Assembly (NCBI RefSeq): GCF_009789195.1
Contig: NZ_WSTC01000004.1
Span: forward strand, 62,001-126,000
Length of the DNA stretch: 64,000 nucleotides
Direction of reading: 5' to 3'
Source of the DNA: Paenibacillus sp. MMS18-CY102
GTDB lineage: Bacteria > Bacillota > Bacilli > Paenibacillales > Paenibacillaceae
Shown here in pieces: positions 54,999 through 64,000 of the stretch. A program made the position numbers and the translations under genes. Under the pieces are notes generated by a model, which did not search any database, was not told the DNA's origin, and saw only the letters and a program-made list of their open reading frames with translations. Numbering within the stretch: position 1 is the first letter of the stretch; every line of letters begins with the position of its first letter.

Positions 54999-55991
54999 CT
55001 ATGAATGGTGTAAACGTTTTCTTCGCAATGAATATATGATCTTGCGTTTACGCAGCATCTCAGGCAAAGTACGCATGATACGGGGCCAGCAGGCCAACAG
55101 CCCTGGCTCCCTTACGATGATATAGCCAAGCTTAACTAATTCCTTAGCAGCAATTATAGGCCATAGATAGATAGACTGCCATCTTAACGGTTCGTTCTTC
55201 AGCAGCGTGAACCATTGGTTCTGGTAGGAATGGCGCCTGACCCAAATCGAGATCGCCCGGCGGCCTCCCTGCTTCCAGCCGCGCCCATGCACCGCTTTTG
55301 CCGAAGGAACATAGACCGATCTCCACCCAAGCAAACGCGCACGCCAAGCTACGTCAACATCTTCCTTGTAGGCAAAAAACGTCTCATCGAAAAATTGCCC
55401 ATCGATTGAAATATCGGCAATCATGCTAGAAGCATAAAGCGCAGCCGCGCCAGAAACGCCAAATACATCACCCGGCGTCTGCCAGCGGCTTGCCTCTTCG
55501 CCTGCCCCGCGGTCAGTCGCCTGTCCTGTACGGCTCATCGCAAGCCCCGTACTATCGACAACCGAGCCGTTGCCCGTGCGAACAAGAAGCCCACAGCCGC
55601 TGCCGATCCCCGAATCAACTGCCATCGCGGCAATTACGTTCGCTGCATAATCCGGCTGTAACCGGACATCAGGATTTAATACGAGCACATAATCCGTTTC
55701 CGCGTGCTTGATGGCGATATTTTGCCCACCTGCGAAGCCAGTATTGGTGGAAGACGGAATTAACACAATGCGTTCCTTGTAGGGAATCAGTGCATCCAGT
55801 GTCCCATCAGCAGAAGCATTGTCAACGACTACGATGCGAGTGATCGGATAAGTCTGGGCAAGCACTGCATCAAGGCAGCCTGCAATATCGCTTTCGCTGT
55901 TGTAGGTCACAATGCACACGCCCAGCGTGGGAACGGTCCATGGAGTCTCTGGCTCATTGCTGCTGTTGCTGGCATATGGCTCCTGAATCAT
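54999..55991 (-). CDS. Family 2 glycosyltransferase
   Basis: A 330-aa enzyme with VCIVTYNSESDIAGCLDAVL, VVDNASADGTLD, NTGFAGGQNIAIKHA and the DxD-like LVLNPDVRL; these are typical of the WcaA/rhamnosyltransferase (RfbF-like) group. A C-terminal helix rich in Arg and Lys may bind the membrane. About 115 bases separate it from the priming transferase, and 150 from rmlD. Confidence 0.92.
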   Translation of the reverse strand: MIQEPYASNSSNEPETPWTVPTLGVCIVTYNSESDIAGCLDAVLAQTYPITRIVVVDNASADGTLDALIPYKERIVLIPSSTNTGFAGGQNIAIKHAETDYVLVLNPDVRLQPDYAANVIAAMAVDSGIGSGCGLLVRTGNGSVVDSTGLAMSRTGQATDRGAGEEASRWQTPGDVFGVSGAAALYASSMIADISIDGQFFDETFFAYKEDVDVAWRARLLGWRSVYVPSAKAVHGRGWKQGGRRAISIWVRRHSYQNQWFTLLKNEPLRWQSIYLWPIIAAKELVKLGYIIVREPGLLACWPRIMRTLPEMLRKRKIIYSLRRKRLHHS

Positions 55992-56144
55992 ATCGCCTTC
56001 TCCTTCCTTTCTGTCCTTATCGTCACGACTCGCATTGCTCGTTAATCGTTAAGAACGGCCCCCACCCTCCCATACGACTATACATCGCCTGGGGGAGCGG
56101 ACGCCGCCTCTCCTGCCTTTATAGTTACCGCGATTGCCGATTGC

Positions 56145-57011
56145 TTATTGCTTCGCCAAATAATCACGAAGCGCTTCGCGCCAATGGCGCATTGGCGTTA
56201 GCCCGTTCGTCCGCATCGCACTGTGGTCCATCACCGAAAATGCAGGTCTCGGTGCAGGCCTTGGGAACTCTTCCGTCGTACAAGGCTCCGTGCTCACTTG
56301 CAAGCCGCTCTCCTCAAAGATTGCGACAGCAAACTCATACCAAGAGCAAGTGCCTGCATTCGAAGCGTGATAAACCCCATACGCATCCGTGCGAACTAAC
56401 TCCAACAGCATCGCCGCTAAATCGAATGTATACGTTGGCGAACCAATCTGGTCATGCACGACTTTCACCGCACCACGCTCCGCACCAACCTTGACCATCG
56501 TCTTCACGAAGTTCGCGCCGTAAGCGCCGTACACCCAAGATGTCCGAACGACAAAATGCCGATCATGAAGCGTTCGAACCAATTCCTCGCCCGCAAGCTT
56601 GGATTTGCCGTACACCGTACGTGGATTCGGGCGGTCATACTCATTGTATGGCACAGCCGACGTACCATCGAATACGTAATCCGTGCTCACGTAAGCGAGC
56701 TTCGCTCCCACTTCACGAGCGGCTAGCGCAATGTTCCGCGTTCCTGTTGCATTAACGCGGAACGCACCATCTGGATCTGCTTCCGCTTGATCCACAGCCG
56801 TGTAGGCTGCGCAATGAATAACCGCATGCGGGGCAAAAGCTTTGATTACCGCTCGGCATTGCTCTAGATCCGTGATGTCCAGATCATCGCGGCCATAGCC
56901 GCGAATGTCGAGCCCTTCCACTTCCGCTGTTGCCCAAAGCGCAAGCTCACGGCCGAGCTGGCCATTAGCGCCAGTGACGAGCACACGGAATTTTTCAGCA
57001 ACGCCTGTCAT
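56145..57011 (-). CDS. rfbD: dTDP-4-dehydrorhamnose reductase
   Basis: The last step to dTDP-L-rhamnose (RmlD). A 288-aa short-chain dehydrogenase with VTGANGQLGRELA at the N-terminus, YVSTDYVFDG, and the catalytic Tyr-Lys in VYGKSKLAGE. It overlaps the end of rfbB by four bases. Confidence 0.96.
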   Translation of the reverse strand: MTGVAEKFRVLVTGANGQLGRELALWATAEVEGLDIRGYGRDDLDITDLEQCRAVIKAFAPHAVIHCAAYTAVDQAEADPDGAFRVNATGTRNIALAAREVGAKLAYVSTDYVFDGTSAVPYNEYDRPNPRTVYGKSKLAGEELVRTLHDRHFVVRTSWVYGAYGANFVKTMVKVGAERGAVKVVHDQIGSPTYTFDLAAMLLELVRTDAYGVYHASNAGTCSWYEFAVAIFEESGLQVSTEPCTTEEFPRPAPRPAFSVMDHSAMRTNGLTPMRHWREALRDYLAKQ

Positions 57012-58030
57012 GCTTCACCGTTCAAACGATCGCCATATTGTTTAGCGTAGTAATCCCGATACCCGCCGCTCGTAACGCCATTCATCCAATCGCGGTTACT
57101 CAAATACCAACGAATCGTTTCGCGAATGCCGCTCTCATAGTCATGTTTTGGCGACCAGCCCAGCTCGTTGCGAATTTTGTCCGCATCGATCGCATAACGG
57201 CGGTCATGGCCGAGGCGATCCTTAACATACGTAATGAGTGAATCTGGCTTGCCCAGCTCAGCAAGAATTGTCCCGATAACCTGCACGTTCGTCCGCTCGT
57301 TGCGCCCGCCAACGTTATACACTTCGCCATTGCGGCCGCCGCGAATAACAAGATCAATCGCGCTGCAATGATCCTCAACATAAAGCCAATCGCGCACGTT
57401 CAGCCCGTCGCCATATACAGGGAGCGGCTTATCGTCAAGCGCATTTTGGATCATGAGCGGAATCAGCTTTTCAGGGAATTGATAAGGGCCGTAGTTATTC
57501 GAGCAGCGCGTAATGTTAACAGAAAGCCCGAACGTCTCATGGTAAGCACGAACTAACAGGTCAGCGCCTGCCTTGCTCGCAGAATAAGGGCTGTTCGGCG
57601 CGAGTGGCGTCTCCTCCGTGAACAATCCCGTATCGCCAAGCGTACCATATACCTCATCAGTCGATACTTGAACGAACTTGCTAACGCCGTACTGCTTCGC
57701 CAGATCCAGCAGCGTCTGCGTGCCAAGGATATTGGTCCGCACGAAAATGCCCGGGTGCAGAATGCTGCGGTCAACATGCGACTCAGCGGCAAAATTCGCC
57801 ACAACATCGATGCCTTCAGCGAACAACGGCTCTAGCGCTACACGATCCGCAATGTCCGCTTTGACAAAACGATAGTTTGCATTGTTCTCAACGGATCGCA
57901 GATTTTCAAGGTTGCCTGCGTATGTGAGCGCATCGACGTTGATGATCGTCACGTCCGCATATTTGCCAAGCATATATAACACAAAATTACTGCCTATAAA
58001 GCCGGCGCCGCCGGTTACTAAAATTTTCAT
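57008..58030 (-). CDS. rfbB: dTDP-glucose 4,6-dehydratase
   Basis: RmlB, second enzyme of dTDP-L-rhamnose synthesis. VTGGAGFIGSNFV binds NAD, VQVSTDEVYGTLG holds the acid/base residues, and YSASKAGAD the catalytic Tyr-Lys. ATG at 58030 is chosen by AAAGGGTGA spacing over a GTG three codons earlier, giving 340 aa. Its upstream edge abuts the rfbC stop. Confidence 0.97.
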   Translation of the reverse strand: MKILVTGGAGFIGSNFVLYMLGKYADVTIINVDALTYAGNLENLRSVENNANYRFVKADIADRVALEPLFAEGIDVVANFAAESHVDRSILHPGIFVRTNILGTQTLLDLAKQYGVSKFVQVSTDEVYGTLGDTGLFTEETPLAPNSPYSASKAGADLLVRAYHETFGLSVNITRCSNNYGPYQFPEKLIPLMIQNALDDKPLPVYGDGLNVRDWLYVEDHCSAIDLVIRGGRNGEVYNVGGRNERTNVQVIGTILAELGKPDSLITYVKDRLGHDRRYAIDADKIRNELGWSPKHDYESGIRETIRWYLSNRDWMNGVTSGGYRDYYAKQYGDRLNGEA

Positions 58031-58035
58031 TATAT

Positions 58036-58593
58036 TCACCCTTTATAATCGAAGTTAATGTCCGCGTCCGCCAGCACCGGATGCTTGCCGTCCTTATCCG
58101 ATAGAATCGGAGCGTTCGTCGGCCAGTCGATTGCCAGTGCAGGATCGTTCCACGCAATGCCTCGGTCGTTCTCAGGTGAATAATATTCGTCAACCTTGTA
58201 CTGCACTTCACAATTAGGCACCAACGTACAGAAGCCATGTGCAAACCCTTGCGGAACGAGTAACTGCCGCTTATTGTCCGCCGAGAGAATGAACCCTTGC
58301 CATTGCCCGAACGTTGGCGATCCGCGCCGAATGTCCACGACAACATCATAAATCGCACCTGCCGTTACACGCACCAGCTTCGTCTGCGCCTTCGGGTTAA
58401 GCTGGTAATGCATCCCCCGCAGCACGCCTGCCTCTACAGACAAAGAATGATTATCCTGCACGAACCGATGCGCAATGCCATTCTCTACAAAACGCTGCTC
58501 ACTATAGCTCTCCGTAAAAAAGCCGCGATGGTCACCGAACACCGCAGGTTCGATTAGCTTGACGCCGGGTAACTTCGTTTCAATCACTTTCAT
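58036..58593 (-). CDS. rfbC: dTDP-4-dehydrorhamnose 3,5-epimerase
   Basis: RmlC, a 185-aa cupin that epimerises C3 and C5. GVLRGMHYQLNPKAQTKLV, the DVVVDIRRGSPTFGQW strand and LVPQGFAHGF carry the active-site His and Lys. It follows rfbA after 36 bases. Confidence 0.97.
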   Translation of the reverse strand: MKVIETKLPGVKLIEPAVFGDHRGFFTESYSEQRFVENGIAHRFVQDNHSLSVEAGVLRGMHYQLNPKAQTKLVRVTAGAIYDVVVDIRRGSPTFGQWQGFILSADNKRQLLVPQGFAHGFCTLVPNCEVQYKVDEYYSPENDRGIAWNDPALAIDWPTNAPILSDKDGKHPVLADADINFDYKG

Positions 58594-58629
58594 TGACTGT
58601 TCACCGCCTATCCTATCATTCCGTTAGAA

Positions 58630-59373
58630 CTAGAGCTTCAACTTCCCAAATTCCTCGCCGAACAGCAGATCCTTCGCCAACTCATTCGCTTTCGTCAGCG
58701 AAGCATGCGTACCTGCGTCGGTCCACCACCCTTGCAACATATCATATGTCAGTTCGTTCGAAGAAATATAGGCGTTGTTGACATCAGTAATCTCTAATTC
58801 TCCCCGGCCTGAAGGCACAAGTGTACGAACGATCTCAAATACGCGGCTATCGTACATATAGATGCCCGTTACGGCGTAAGAACTTTTCGGCTCTGACGGC
58901 TTTTCTTCAATGGAAACAATCCGGTCACCTAACAATTCTGGCACGCCATAACGCTGTGGATCATGCACTTCTTGAATCAAAATTTTCGCGCCATTCTTCT
59001 GATTCTTGAAGTTTGCGACGTAAGGAGCAATTGAATCCGAGAATACATTATCGCCAAGAATAACAACCATTTGATCATTTCCCACAAACTGCTCTGCCAG
59101 ACCAAGCGCCTGAGCAATACCGCCAGCTTCGTCTTGCACTTTATAGGTGAATCCGACGTTCATTTCACGGCCGCTGCCGAGAAGGTTCACGACATCTCCC
59201 ATGTGCTCTTTGCCTGTGACGATAAGGATATCCGTAATGCCCGCTTCCTTCAGCTTAGCTACTGCATGATAGATCATTGGATATTTGCCCACCGGCAATA
59301 AGTGCTTATTAGTAACCTTCGTAAGCGGGTATAGGCGTGAGCCGGTACCTCCGGCTAGGATTATGCCTTTCAT
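58630..59373 (-). CDS. rfbA: Glucose-1-phosphate thymidylyltransferase
   Basis: RmlA, first enzyme of the dTDP-L-rhamnose pathway, making dTDP-glucose. The nucleotidyltransferase signature GIILAGGTGSRLYPLTKVTNK is at the N-terminus; VILGDNVFSD and WTDAGTHASL are present. The protein is 247 aa, the short Gram-positive form. ATG at 59373 follows AAAGGGGGA. Genes A, C, B and D are consecutive. Confidence 0.96.
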   Translation of the reverse strand: MKGIILAGGTGSRLYPLTKVTNKHLLPVGKYPMIYHAVAKLKEAGITDILIVTGKEHMGDVVNLLGSGREMNVGFTYKVQDEAGGIAQALGLAEQFVGNDQMVVILGDNVFSDSIAPYVANFKNQKNGAKILIQEVHDPQRYGVPELLGDRIVSIEEKPSEPKSSYAVTGIYMYDSRVFEIVRTLVPSGRGELEITDVNNAYISSNELTYDMLQGWWTDAGTHASLTKANELAKDLLFGEEFGKLKL

Positions 59374-59409
59374 TGTAACTATGGATCCCCCTTTATTCAT
59401 ATTGTCAAA

Positions 59410-59778
59410 TCATTGCTCACGCTGTATCGAGCGCTTCAACTCATCAACCTCATATTTTAGGAGTCCAAGCTCCTGCGAAAGCTCTTTTATTTTCGTTGAT
59501 GAACGGGAAACAGTGACCGTTAAGTAGAAAATAATAACAAATGCACAGAATATCGTAGATAAAAACAACGCATTTACTGGCAGTTCGATACCCATTGCAT
59601 GCGATATAAAGGTATAAAGTTTTGGAAATACAGCTAAGATTATCATTACTAAAGAGATCAATAACCATAGCAGCGTATACTTCAACTCTAGTTTGTATTT
59701 TCGAATCATATTTATGATGACTAAGAAGCATAAAATCGATATGACTAATAGTATCAATTGCAACTTTAATGAGATCAT
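59410..59778 (-). CDS. DUF2304 membrane protein
   Basis: A 122-aa protein with three hydrophobic helices (about residues 5-22, 32-52, 68-90) and a charged C-terminal coiled coil. DUF2304 proteins regularly sit beside a DPM-type glycosyltransferase, as here (nine bases after it), and probably assist it in lipid-linked sugar handling. Codon use is noticeably AT-rich from this gene rightwards. Confidence 0.85.
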   Translation of the reverse strand: MISLKLQLILLVISILCFLVIINMIRKYKLELKYTLLWLLISLVMIILAVFPKLYTFISHAMGIELPVNALFLSTIFCAFVIIFYLTVTVSRSSTKIKELSQELGLLKYEVDELKRSIQREQ

Positions 59779-59786
59779 GAATCCTC

Positions 59787-60491
59787 CTAAACGATTTGCC
59801 GGCGCATGCGATCAATTACGATTGCCATTGATACCTTGAGCATATAGTAAACTGATTTTATTGAAGTAATTGAAGAAACTCCACCGGATCTCTCGTTCAT
59901 TTGAACAGAGACCTCTTTAATCCGATAGTTATTTCGTTTTAAATACATAATCGATTCGGGCTCTGGATAGTCTGTAGGATATCTTTTAGAAAATAGTCCA
60001 ATAAGCTCTTTATTGCATGCCCTAAACCCCGATGTTGGGTCGCTAATTGTCTGTTTAGTCATCATGTAAAGAAGTTTAGTAAAATAACGAATGCCCAATC
60101 TACGCATAAAGGTCGATTGGAAGCCTTTCTTGTCAATGTAGCGGGATCCTATAACAAGGTCACTCTCGCCTTTCAAAAGAGGAGCAATGAGTTCCTTAAT
60201 ATATTTAGGATCGTGCTGGCCGTCACCATCAACTTGTATCGCAATATCAAAGTTATGATAGAGTGCATACTTATAACCCGTTTGAACCGCTCCGCCAATT
60301 CCTAGATTACTCGGAAGTTTTACAACTGGAACATTATGCTGAACACAAAGATCTGCGGTACGATCAGTCGAGCAATCATTGATAACAACATAATGCAAGT
60401 TTTCGATATTTTCCATTCGTATTTTCTCGATAAGGCTAATTATGCTTTTCTGCTCATTATATGCCGGGATAATTAAAAGGATTTTCACCAA
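59787..60491 (-). CDS. Family 2 glycosyltransferase, dolichol-phosphate-mannose synthase-like
   Basis: A 234-aa enzyme, without C-terminal membrane helices, likely to load a sugar onto polyprenyl phosphate. LLIIPAYNEQKSIISLIEKI, VVINDCSTDRTADLC, GIGGAVQTGYKYAL and the metal-binding QVDGDGQHDP are all clear. It precedes the DUF2304 gene, a common pair. Confidence 0.93.
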   Translation of the reverse strand: MVKILLIIPAYNEQKSIISLIEKIRMENIENLHYVVINDCSTDRTADLCVQHNVPVVKLPSNLGIGGAVQTGYKYALYHNFDIAIQVDGDGQHDPKYIKELIAPLLKGESDLVIGSRYIDKKGFQSTFMRRLGIRYFTKLLYMMTKQTISDPTSGFRACNKELIGLFSKRYPTDYPEPESIMYLKRNNYRIKEVSVQMNERSGGVSSITSIKSVYYMLKVSMAIVIDRMRRQIV

Positions 60492-60522
60492 AGACCCTCC
60501 TCCCTAACTTTTAAATTTTAAT

Positions 60523-61080
60523 TCAAAAATTAAATATTTTGTTGAAAACACTATTGTTATAGAAGACTTGGAATACCGCATCTCCATTTTGCTTAGCCCC
60601 GTTTACATACAACTCCCCGAGCGAATATTTATCCTCAGTGCTTTTATAGGCCGTTAGCGCTTGTCCTGTCTTGCCATCTAGTGATTTCATATAAATGTAA
60701 TAATGCTTGTTGTTCGAATTCTTTATCGGAGGAAATCTTAATTTAAAATAATCGTTGTCCACAATGCTGTTTGCACTAACCGTTGTTGAGTAAATGGTTC
60801 TATTAGACCCTTCTACTTTCACTCCGATCTCCACATGACCTTCATTCGATCTGGCAAATGTGGCTAATTTCACAGATACGCCTACCAAGTTTCCGTGCTC
60901 AGACAAAAATGTCTGTTTGACCACTTGACCCTTCACTACCTCACCAACAGTAGAAGACCCTTCATTCTGGTCAATGGCGACCTTCACAGTCCCCACATTG
61001 CCTACGTACACATAAATCAGCAAAAGAAAGATGACGACAGCCAGCCCTTTTGTCCTAAGCCATTTGAATCTCATATTCAT
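60523..61080 (-). CDS. Membrane-anchored protein of unknown function in the polysaccharide locus
   Basis: A 185-aa protein with a basic N-terminus, one membrane helix (about residues 11-28, GLAVVIFLLLIYVYVGNVG) and an outside domain of predicted beta strands (VKVEGSNRTIYSTTVSAN, HYYIYMKSLDG). No family recognised; the outside part has the look of a carbohydrate-binding beta-sandwich. The ATG at 61080 has GGGGAA six bases upstream; another ATG two codons later is possible. It overlaps the end of the upstream glycosyltransferase by 26 bases. Confidence 0.65.
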   Translation of the reverse strand: MNMRFKWLRTKGLAVVIFLLLIYVYVGNVGTVKVAIDQNEGSSTVGEVVKGQVVKQTFLSEHGNLVGVSVKLATFARSNEGHVEIGVKVEGSNRTIYSTTVSANSIVDNDYFKLRFPPIKNSNNKHYYIYMKSLDGKTGQALTAYKSTEDKYSLGELYVNGAKQNGDAVFQVFYNNSVFNKIFNF

Positions 61081-63274
61081 TCGGTTCCCCATTTTTCGTA
61101 TTCGGCACCACATTGTAAATATTCAACACATCTGTCTCGATCCGATCCCAATTCCGGCTTCGTGCCGTTTCCAAACCGGCTTGCTGCAGGTGTCCCCTTA
61201 ACTGCTCGTCTGCACTAACTCTCTCAATGTGTTTCACGGCGTTGTCCACATCGCCTTGCTCATAAATCATCCCATTGTGCTCATGAACAATAAACTCTAC
61301 ATTCCCGTGGTTTCTTGCAGCAACTACAATTCCACCGGTGGCCATCATCTCCAAGGGCGGATATGAAAAGCTCTCTAGAATGCTGGACTTCAATAAAATA
61401 TGGCATTGTCCGTATACTGCACCGACTTGTTCATAAGGAATCTTATGCAAAAATTTATCGACGTGGTAATTAGCTTTAGGCTTACCCTGGTAGGACATAT
61501 ACCATATTTCATATTTGTTCAGGTCGAGCTTGCTCACAATTTCAAAGCTCTCATCGACATTTTTATAACGGTCATCGCTGTTGCCTTCTATAAGTATGCG
61601 AATTTTCCCATTTTCATATTGTCGCGGCACAACTGGAAATTGCGTTAGATTTATACCATTTCTTGCATACTGGGGTTGTTGGCCATATTTGGTTTTAAGC
61701 CATCCTTCACACCATTTGGAAATCGTGACATACTTCAGGCCATTATAAGAGTTATAAGTAAGATTAGCCCAAATCCTTCTAAAGTCCCCATAACTATAAA
61801 AGTCTGTTTCGAACCCTTGTACCAAATAATATTTTTCTTTAATTTTGGGATACGAATTAAGGAACGCTACAGTTGTCCATAATGTTGCAACGCATTTTCG
61901 CAAATACGCATGGATCGCAACCTGACCATGAACGACTACATTAATTTCTCCTTCTCCTGTTACAATATTATCAGGATTGTCCCCCATAGAGATAATGGTA
62001 ACATCTAGGCCAGCTTTTCGCAGTATTTGGCAATGTTTAACAACAACATTTACACCACCGCTAATTTCTGTTGATGGCAGAATAAAAGCAATATTATCAT
62101 TCAAATGTGTTTCGATAAACGACGTTAAACCATTGCTCGTGCAGCTCGTTGTATAGTGCTCCATTACATGCTGAAAAGCCTGTTCAGCTAATCGAGTCCG
62201 CTCTTCAGGATTGTCCAACAGTCGAGTTAATTCCGACTCCCAATCGTTAACATCATCACACAGAATCCCATTAACATTATTTCGTATGACTTCTTTAAAT
62301 GCCCCTACATTGCTTGCAACAGTTGGCACTTTAACTAGCGCCGCTTCCATCCATTTATTTTCCGATTTTGCTTCATTAAATATTGTATCCTCAATAGGCG
62401 CAAGATTAATATCGACGCTCGCAATAATGCTTGGGAGTTTAGTCCAATCGGCGAATGGTTCCGTTATAATTTGATTACGATACGGTTCAAGTTCAGTTGG
62501 AATATCCAATATCCCGACAACTTTCAGGCATACATTTTTCCGTGATGCTAGCAGCTTCTGTACAACTGGCATAATTAGTTTAAAATCATCATTATGCGTA
62601 ATGCTTCCACTAAAGTAACCCAATATGATTTTATCAGCATCGTTTTCCTGATTCTTTAATGCTTCTTGAGAAAGTTCCACCATTCGCTCTGAAGCAACAT
62701 TACGGTTGATAAAAACCTCAGGCACATAATGGCCAAGCTCTTCTGCCAACCTTGTCGTTGTGGTTATGCCAATATCACATAGTTCTAATGTTTTACGCAT
62801 GCGATTGACCCCGTCCATATATAAATCATATTGACGTTGATCCATCGTCTTCAAATATTTTACTTGAGATACATATTTCTCATCGATCACAAGATCATCA
62901 ATATCATAGAACACTTTTTTGTTAAAATACTTTGCGCGATGAATGAACTGCTCGACAACTTCAGTATGGGGGCATCGGAAGAAAACAAAGCCTCGGTAAC
63001 GTTTTACCATCTCAAGTGTCAAGCTTTCGAAATAGACTTGATCACAAGAATACCCGCTAAAATGAAGTTGCTCTAATTGATGGTCTACACGATATCTAGA
63101 TGGATGTGGAAGCATACAGCCGTTGATGAATAAAATGTCTTTATAGCTCTTTGATTCTATTTTACCGTTTTTAATTTTTCTTTTTGTATATTGCACTGTT
63201 TTTCTTACAAGCGACGGAACACCTTCGTAACGAACTGTCGCATAAGACTTTTTCAGTAACAACTTTATGCCCAT
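61055..63274 (-). CDS. Tandem GT4-type glycosyltransferase
   Basis: A 739-aa protein with two GT-B-type modules. The first (about residues 40-395) ends with GYFSGSITHNDDF and the acceptor/donor region EAKSENKWMEAALVKVPTVAS. The second (about 395-730) starts IAFILPSTEISGGVNVVVKH and has the donor-site ILESFSYPPLEMMATGGIVVA. The two modules may add two different sugars. ATG at 63274 follows AAAGGTGG. AT-rich relative to the rml genes. Confidence 0.9.
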   Translation of the reverse strand: MGIKLLLKKSYATVRYEGVPSLVRKTVQYTKRKIKNGKIESKSYKDILFINGCMLPHPSRYRVDHQLEQLHFSGYSCDQVYFESLTLEMVKRYRGFVFFRCPHTEVVEQFIHRAKYFNKKVFYDIDDLVIDEKYVSQVKYLKTMDQRQYDLYMDGVNRMRKTLELCDIGITTTTRLAEELGHYVPEVFINRNVASERMVELSQEALKNQENDADKIILGYFSGSITHNDDFKLIMPVVQKLLASRKNVCLKVVGILDIPTELEPYRNQIITEPFADWTKLPSIIASVDINLAPIEDTIFNEAKSENKWMEAALVKVPTVASNVGAFKEVIRNNVNGILCDDVNDWESELTRLLDNPEERTRLAEQAFQHVMEHYTTSCTSNGLTSFIETHLNDNIAFILPSTEISGGVNVVVKHCQILRKAGLDVTIISMGDNPDNIVTGEGEINVVVHGQVAIHAYLRKCVATLWTTVAFLNSYPKIKEKYYLVQGFETDFYSYGDFRRIWANLTYNSYNGLKYVTISKWCEGWLKTKYGQQPQYARNGINLTQFPVVPRQYENGKIRILIEGNSDDRYKNVDESFEIVSKLDLNKYEIWYMSYQGKPKANYHVDKFLHKIPYEQVGAVYGQCHILLKSSILESFSYPPLEMMATGGIVVAARNHGNVEFIVHEHNGMIYEQGDVDNAVKHIERVSADEQLRGHLQQAGLETARSRNWDRIETDVLNIYNVVPNTKNGEPNEYEIQMA

Positions 63275-63289
63275 TGAATCCACCTTTAT

Positions 63290-64000
63290 TCACTCTATTA
63301 TTTTTGATGCTTGCTTTACTTTGTGCTGTATTTCACGCACATAAGGCTTTTCTCCCTCACCTGAAGAAGTAGACCCTTCGATTACCCTCCAATGATAAAG
63401 CACTTTAGGGATATGATGTATTCGATCAGTCTTGGCCATAACCCGTAAAGCTAAATCCCAATCTTGCGCACCTTCCAAACCAACTTTCAGCCCACCTAAC
63501 TCTTTTACAAGTGAAGTGCGATATACGGATAAATGGCATACGAAATTCATTTGTCTCAGCAATTCCCTTCCCCATTTTCGTTTAAAGAAAGGTCTCTCTC
63601 TCCTGCCATTTATCCATTTATCCTCATTACTAAATAAAAGATCTACATTAGGGTCATTATTAATAGATTTCACTACTTCATAAATTGCGTTTACCGTCAG
63701 CAGATCATCATGGTCAAGAAAGGCAATGAAGTCGCCTCTCGCTTGATCAATCGCTGTATTCGAGCAAGCTGAAATATGGCCATTCTGCATTCGATAGGTT
63801 ACGCGAATCCTGCTATCCTTACTCGCAAATTCATCCAATACATGGCGTATATGAGGAAGAGTAGAGCAATCATCAGCAATACAAAGCTCCCAGTATGGAT
63901 AAACCTGATTCAACACTGATTCCACACATTCTCTCAAGTATACTTCTTTTATGTTGTATACTGGAAGGATAATCGATATTAAAGGCTTCTGCAAAAATGT
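63290..64000 (-). CDS. Family 2 glycosyltransferase, partial (5' end off window)
   Basis: 237 codons of a GT-A enzyme: KPLISIILPVYNIKEVYLRE, ADDCSTLPHIRHVLDEF, GDFIAFLDHDDLLT (DxD motif) and GLEGAQDWDLALRVMA. The reading frame stays open to the right edge, and relatives often have more N-terminal sequence, so the true start is probably outside; a TTG at 63994 is the only start-like codon. It stops 16 bases before the next gene's ATG. Confidence 0.9.
   Translation of the reverse strand, partial: TFLQKPLISIILPVYNIKEVYLRECVESVLNQVYPYWELCIADDCSTLPHIRHVLDEFASKDSRIRVTYRMQNGHISACSNTAIDQARGDFIAFLDHDDLLTVNAIYEVVKSINNDPNVDLLFSNEDKWINGRRERPFFKRKWGRELLRQMNFVCHLSVYRTSLVKELGGLKVGLEGAQDWDLALRVMAKTDRIHHIPKVLYHWRVIEGSTSSGEGEKPYVREIQHKVKQASKIIE

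Overview
The window looks like the chromosome of a spore-forming, Gram-positive bacterium of the Paenibacillus/Cohnella group. The evidence is a GerA-family germination operon and spoIIR, a B. subtilis-like gene order (prfA-prmC-spoIIR-sua5-mntP-ywlE-rpiB-ywlG-glyA-upp-atp) interrupted by extra genes, SLH-domain surface protein, strong GGAGG ribosome sites, and TTGACA/TATAAT promoters. Base composition is moderately GC-rich, except for an AT-richer stretch from about 59.4 kb to the right edge. No rRNA, tRNA, CRISPR array, insertion sequence or phage gene was seen.

Layout. 1-2.5 kb: the first genes of a complex I operon (nuoABCD, minus strand; nuoD runs off the left edge). 2.9-3.4 kb: a Dps mini-ferritin. 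3.5-10.3 kb (plus strand): a spore germinant receptor operon with the order A-C-D-B-D-B-B, i.e. three GerB permeases and two small D-type membrane proteins. 10.4-11.2 kb: a PHP-type tyrosine phosphatase. 11.3-18.7 kb: the complete F1Fo ATP synthase operon with atpI and atpZ. 18.9-30.7 kb: wecB, upp, a Cys-rich GRDP-like membrane protein, glyA, ywlG, rpiB, ywlE, mntP, sua5, spoIIR, prmC and prfA. 30.8-45.7 kb: a mixed region with a chemoreceptor, ychF, a lipoprotein, an S-layer-type protein, an Rrf2 regulator with trxA, an aldo/keto reductase, a DUF72 protein, a DsbA-like protein, an APC permease with divergent MerR regulator, and a tetR-SMR-SMR efflux operon.

45.9-52.4 kb is the most informative part: a nitrite/nitrate assimilation island. 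nirB-nirD-hemD runs leftward. An ANTAR-domain (NasT-like) RNA-binding regulator and a NarK/NasA transporter run rightward, with a 48-residue acidic protein after the transporter. Both nirB and narK have a consensus promoter, then a short leader holding three small hairpins whose six-base loops all have A at position 1 and G at position 4 (the ANTAR recognition pattern), then an intrinsic terminator. The third hairpin uses bases from the left arm of the terminator, so the two are mutually exclusive. Perfect TGTNA-N7-TNACA boxes (TnrA/GlnR type) overlap the -35 of both promoters, and a third lies upstream of the ANTAR gene. The reading is dual control: global nitrogen status at initiation, and a nitrate/nitrite-type signal through ANTAR antitermination. 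The ANTAR protein's receiver domain has Ala where the phosphorylated Asp should be, and no NasS-like sensor is in the window.

52.5-64 kb (all minus strand): a twelve-gene polysaccharide locus with a priming sugar phosphotransferase, the full dTDP-L-rhamnose pathway (rmlA, C, B, D), four family-2 glycosyltransferases, a tandem GT4 glycosyltransferase, a DUF2304 protein and an unknown membrane-anchored protein. The last glycosyltransferase is cut by the right edge.
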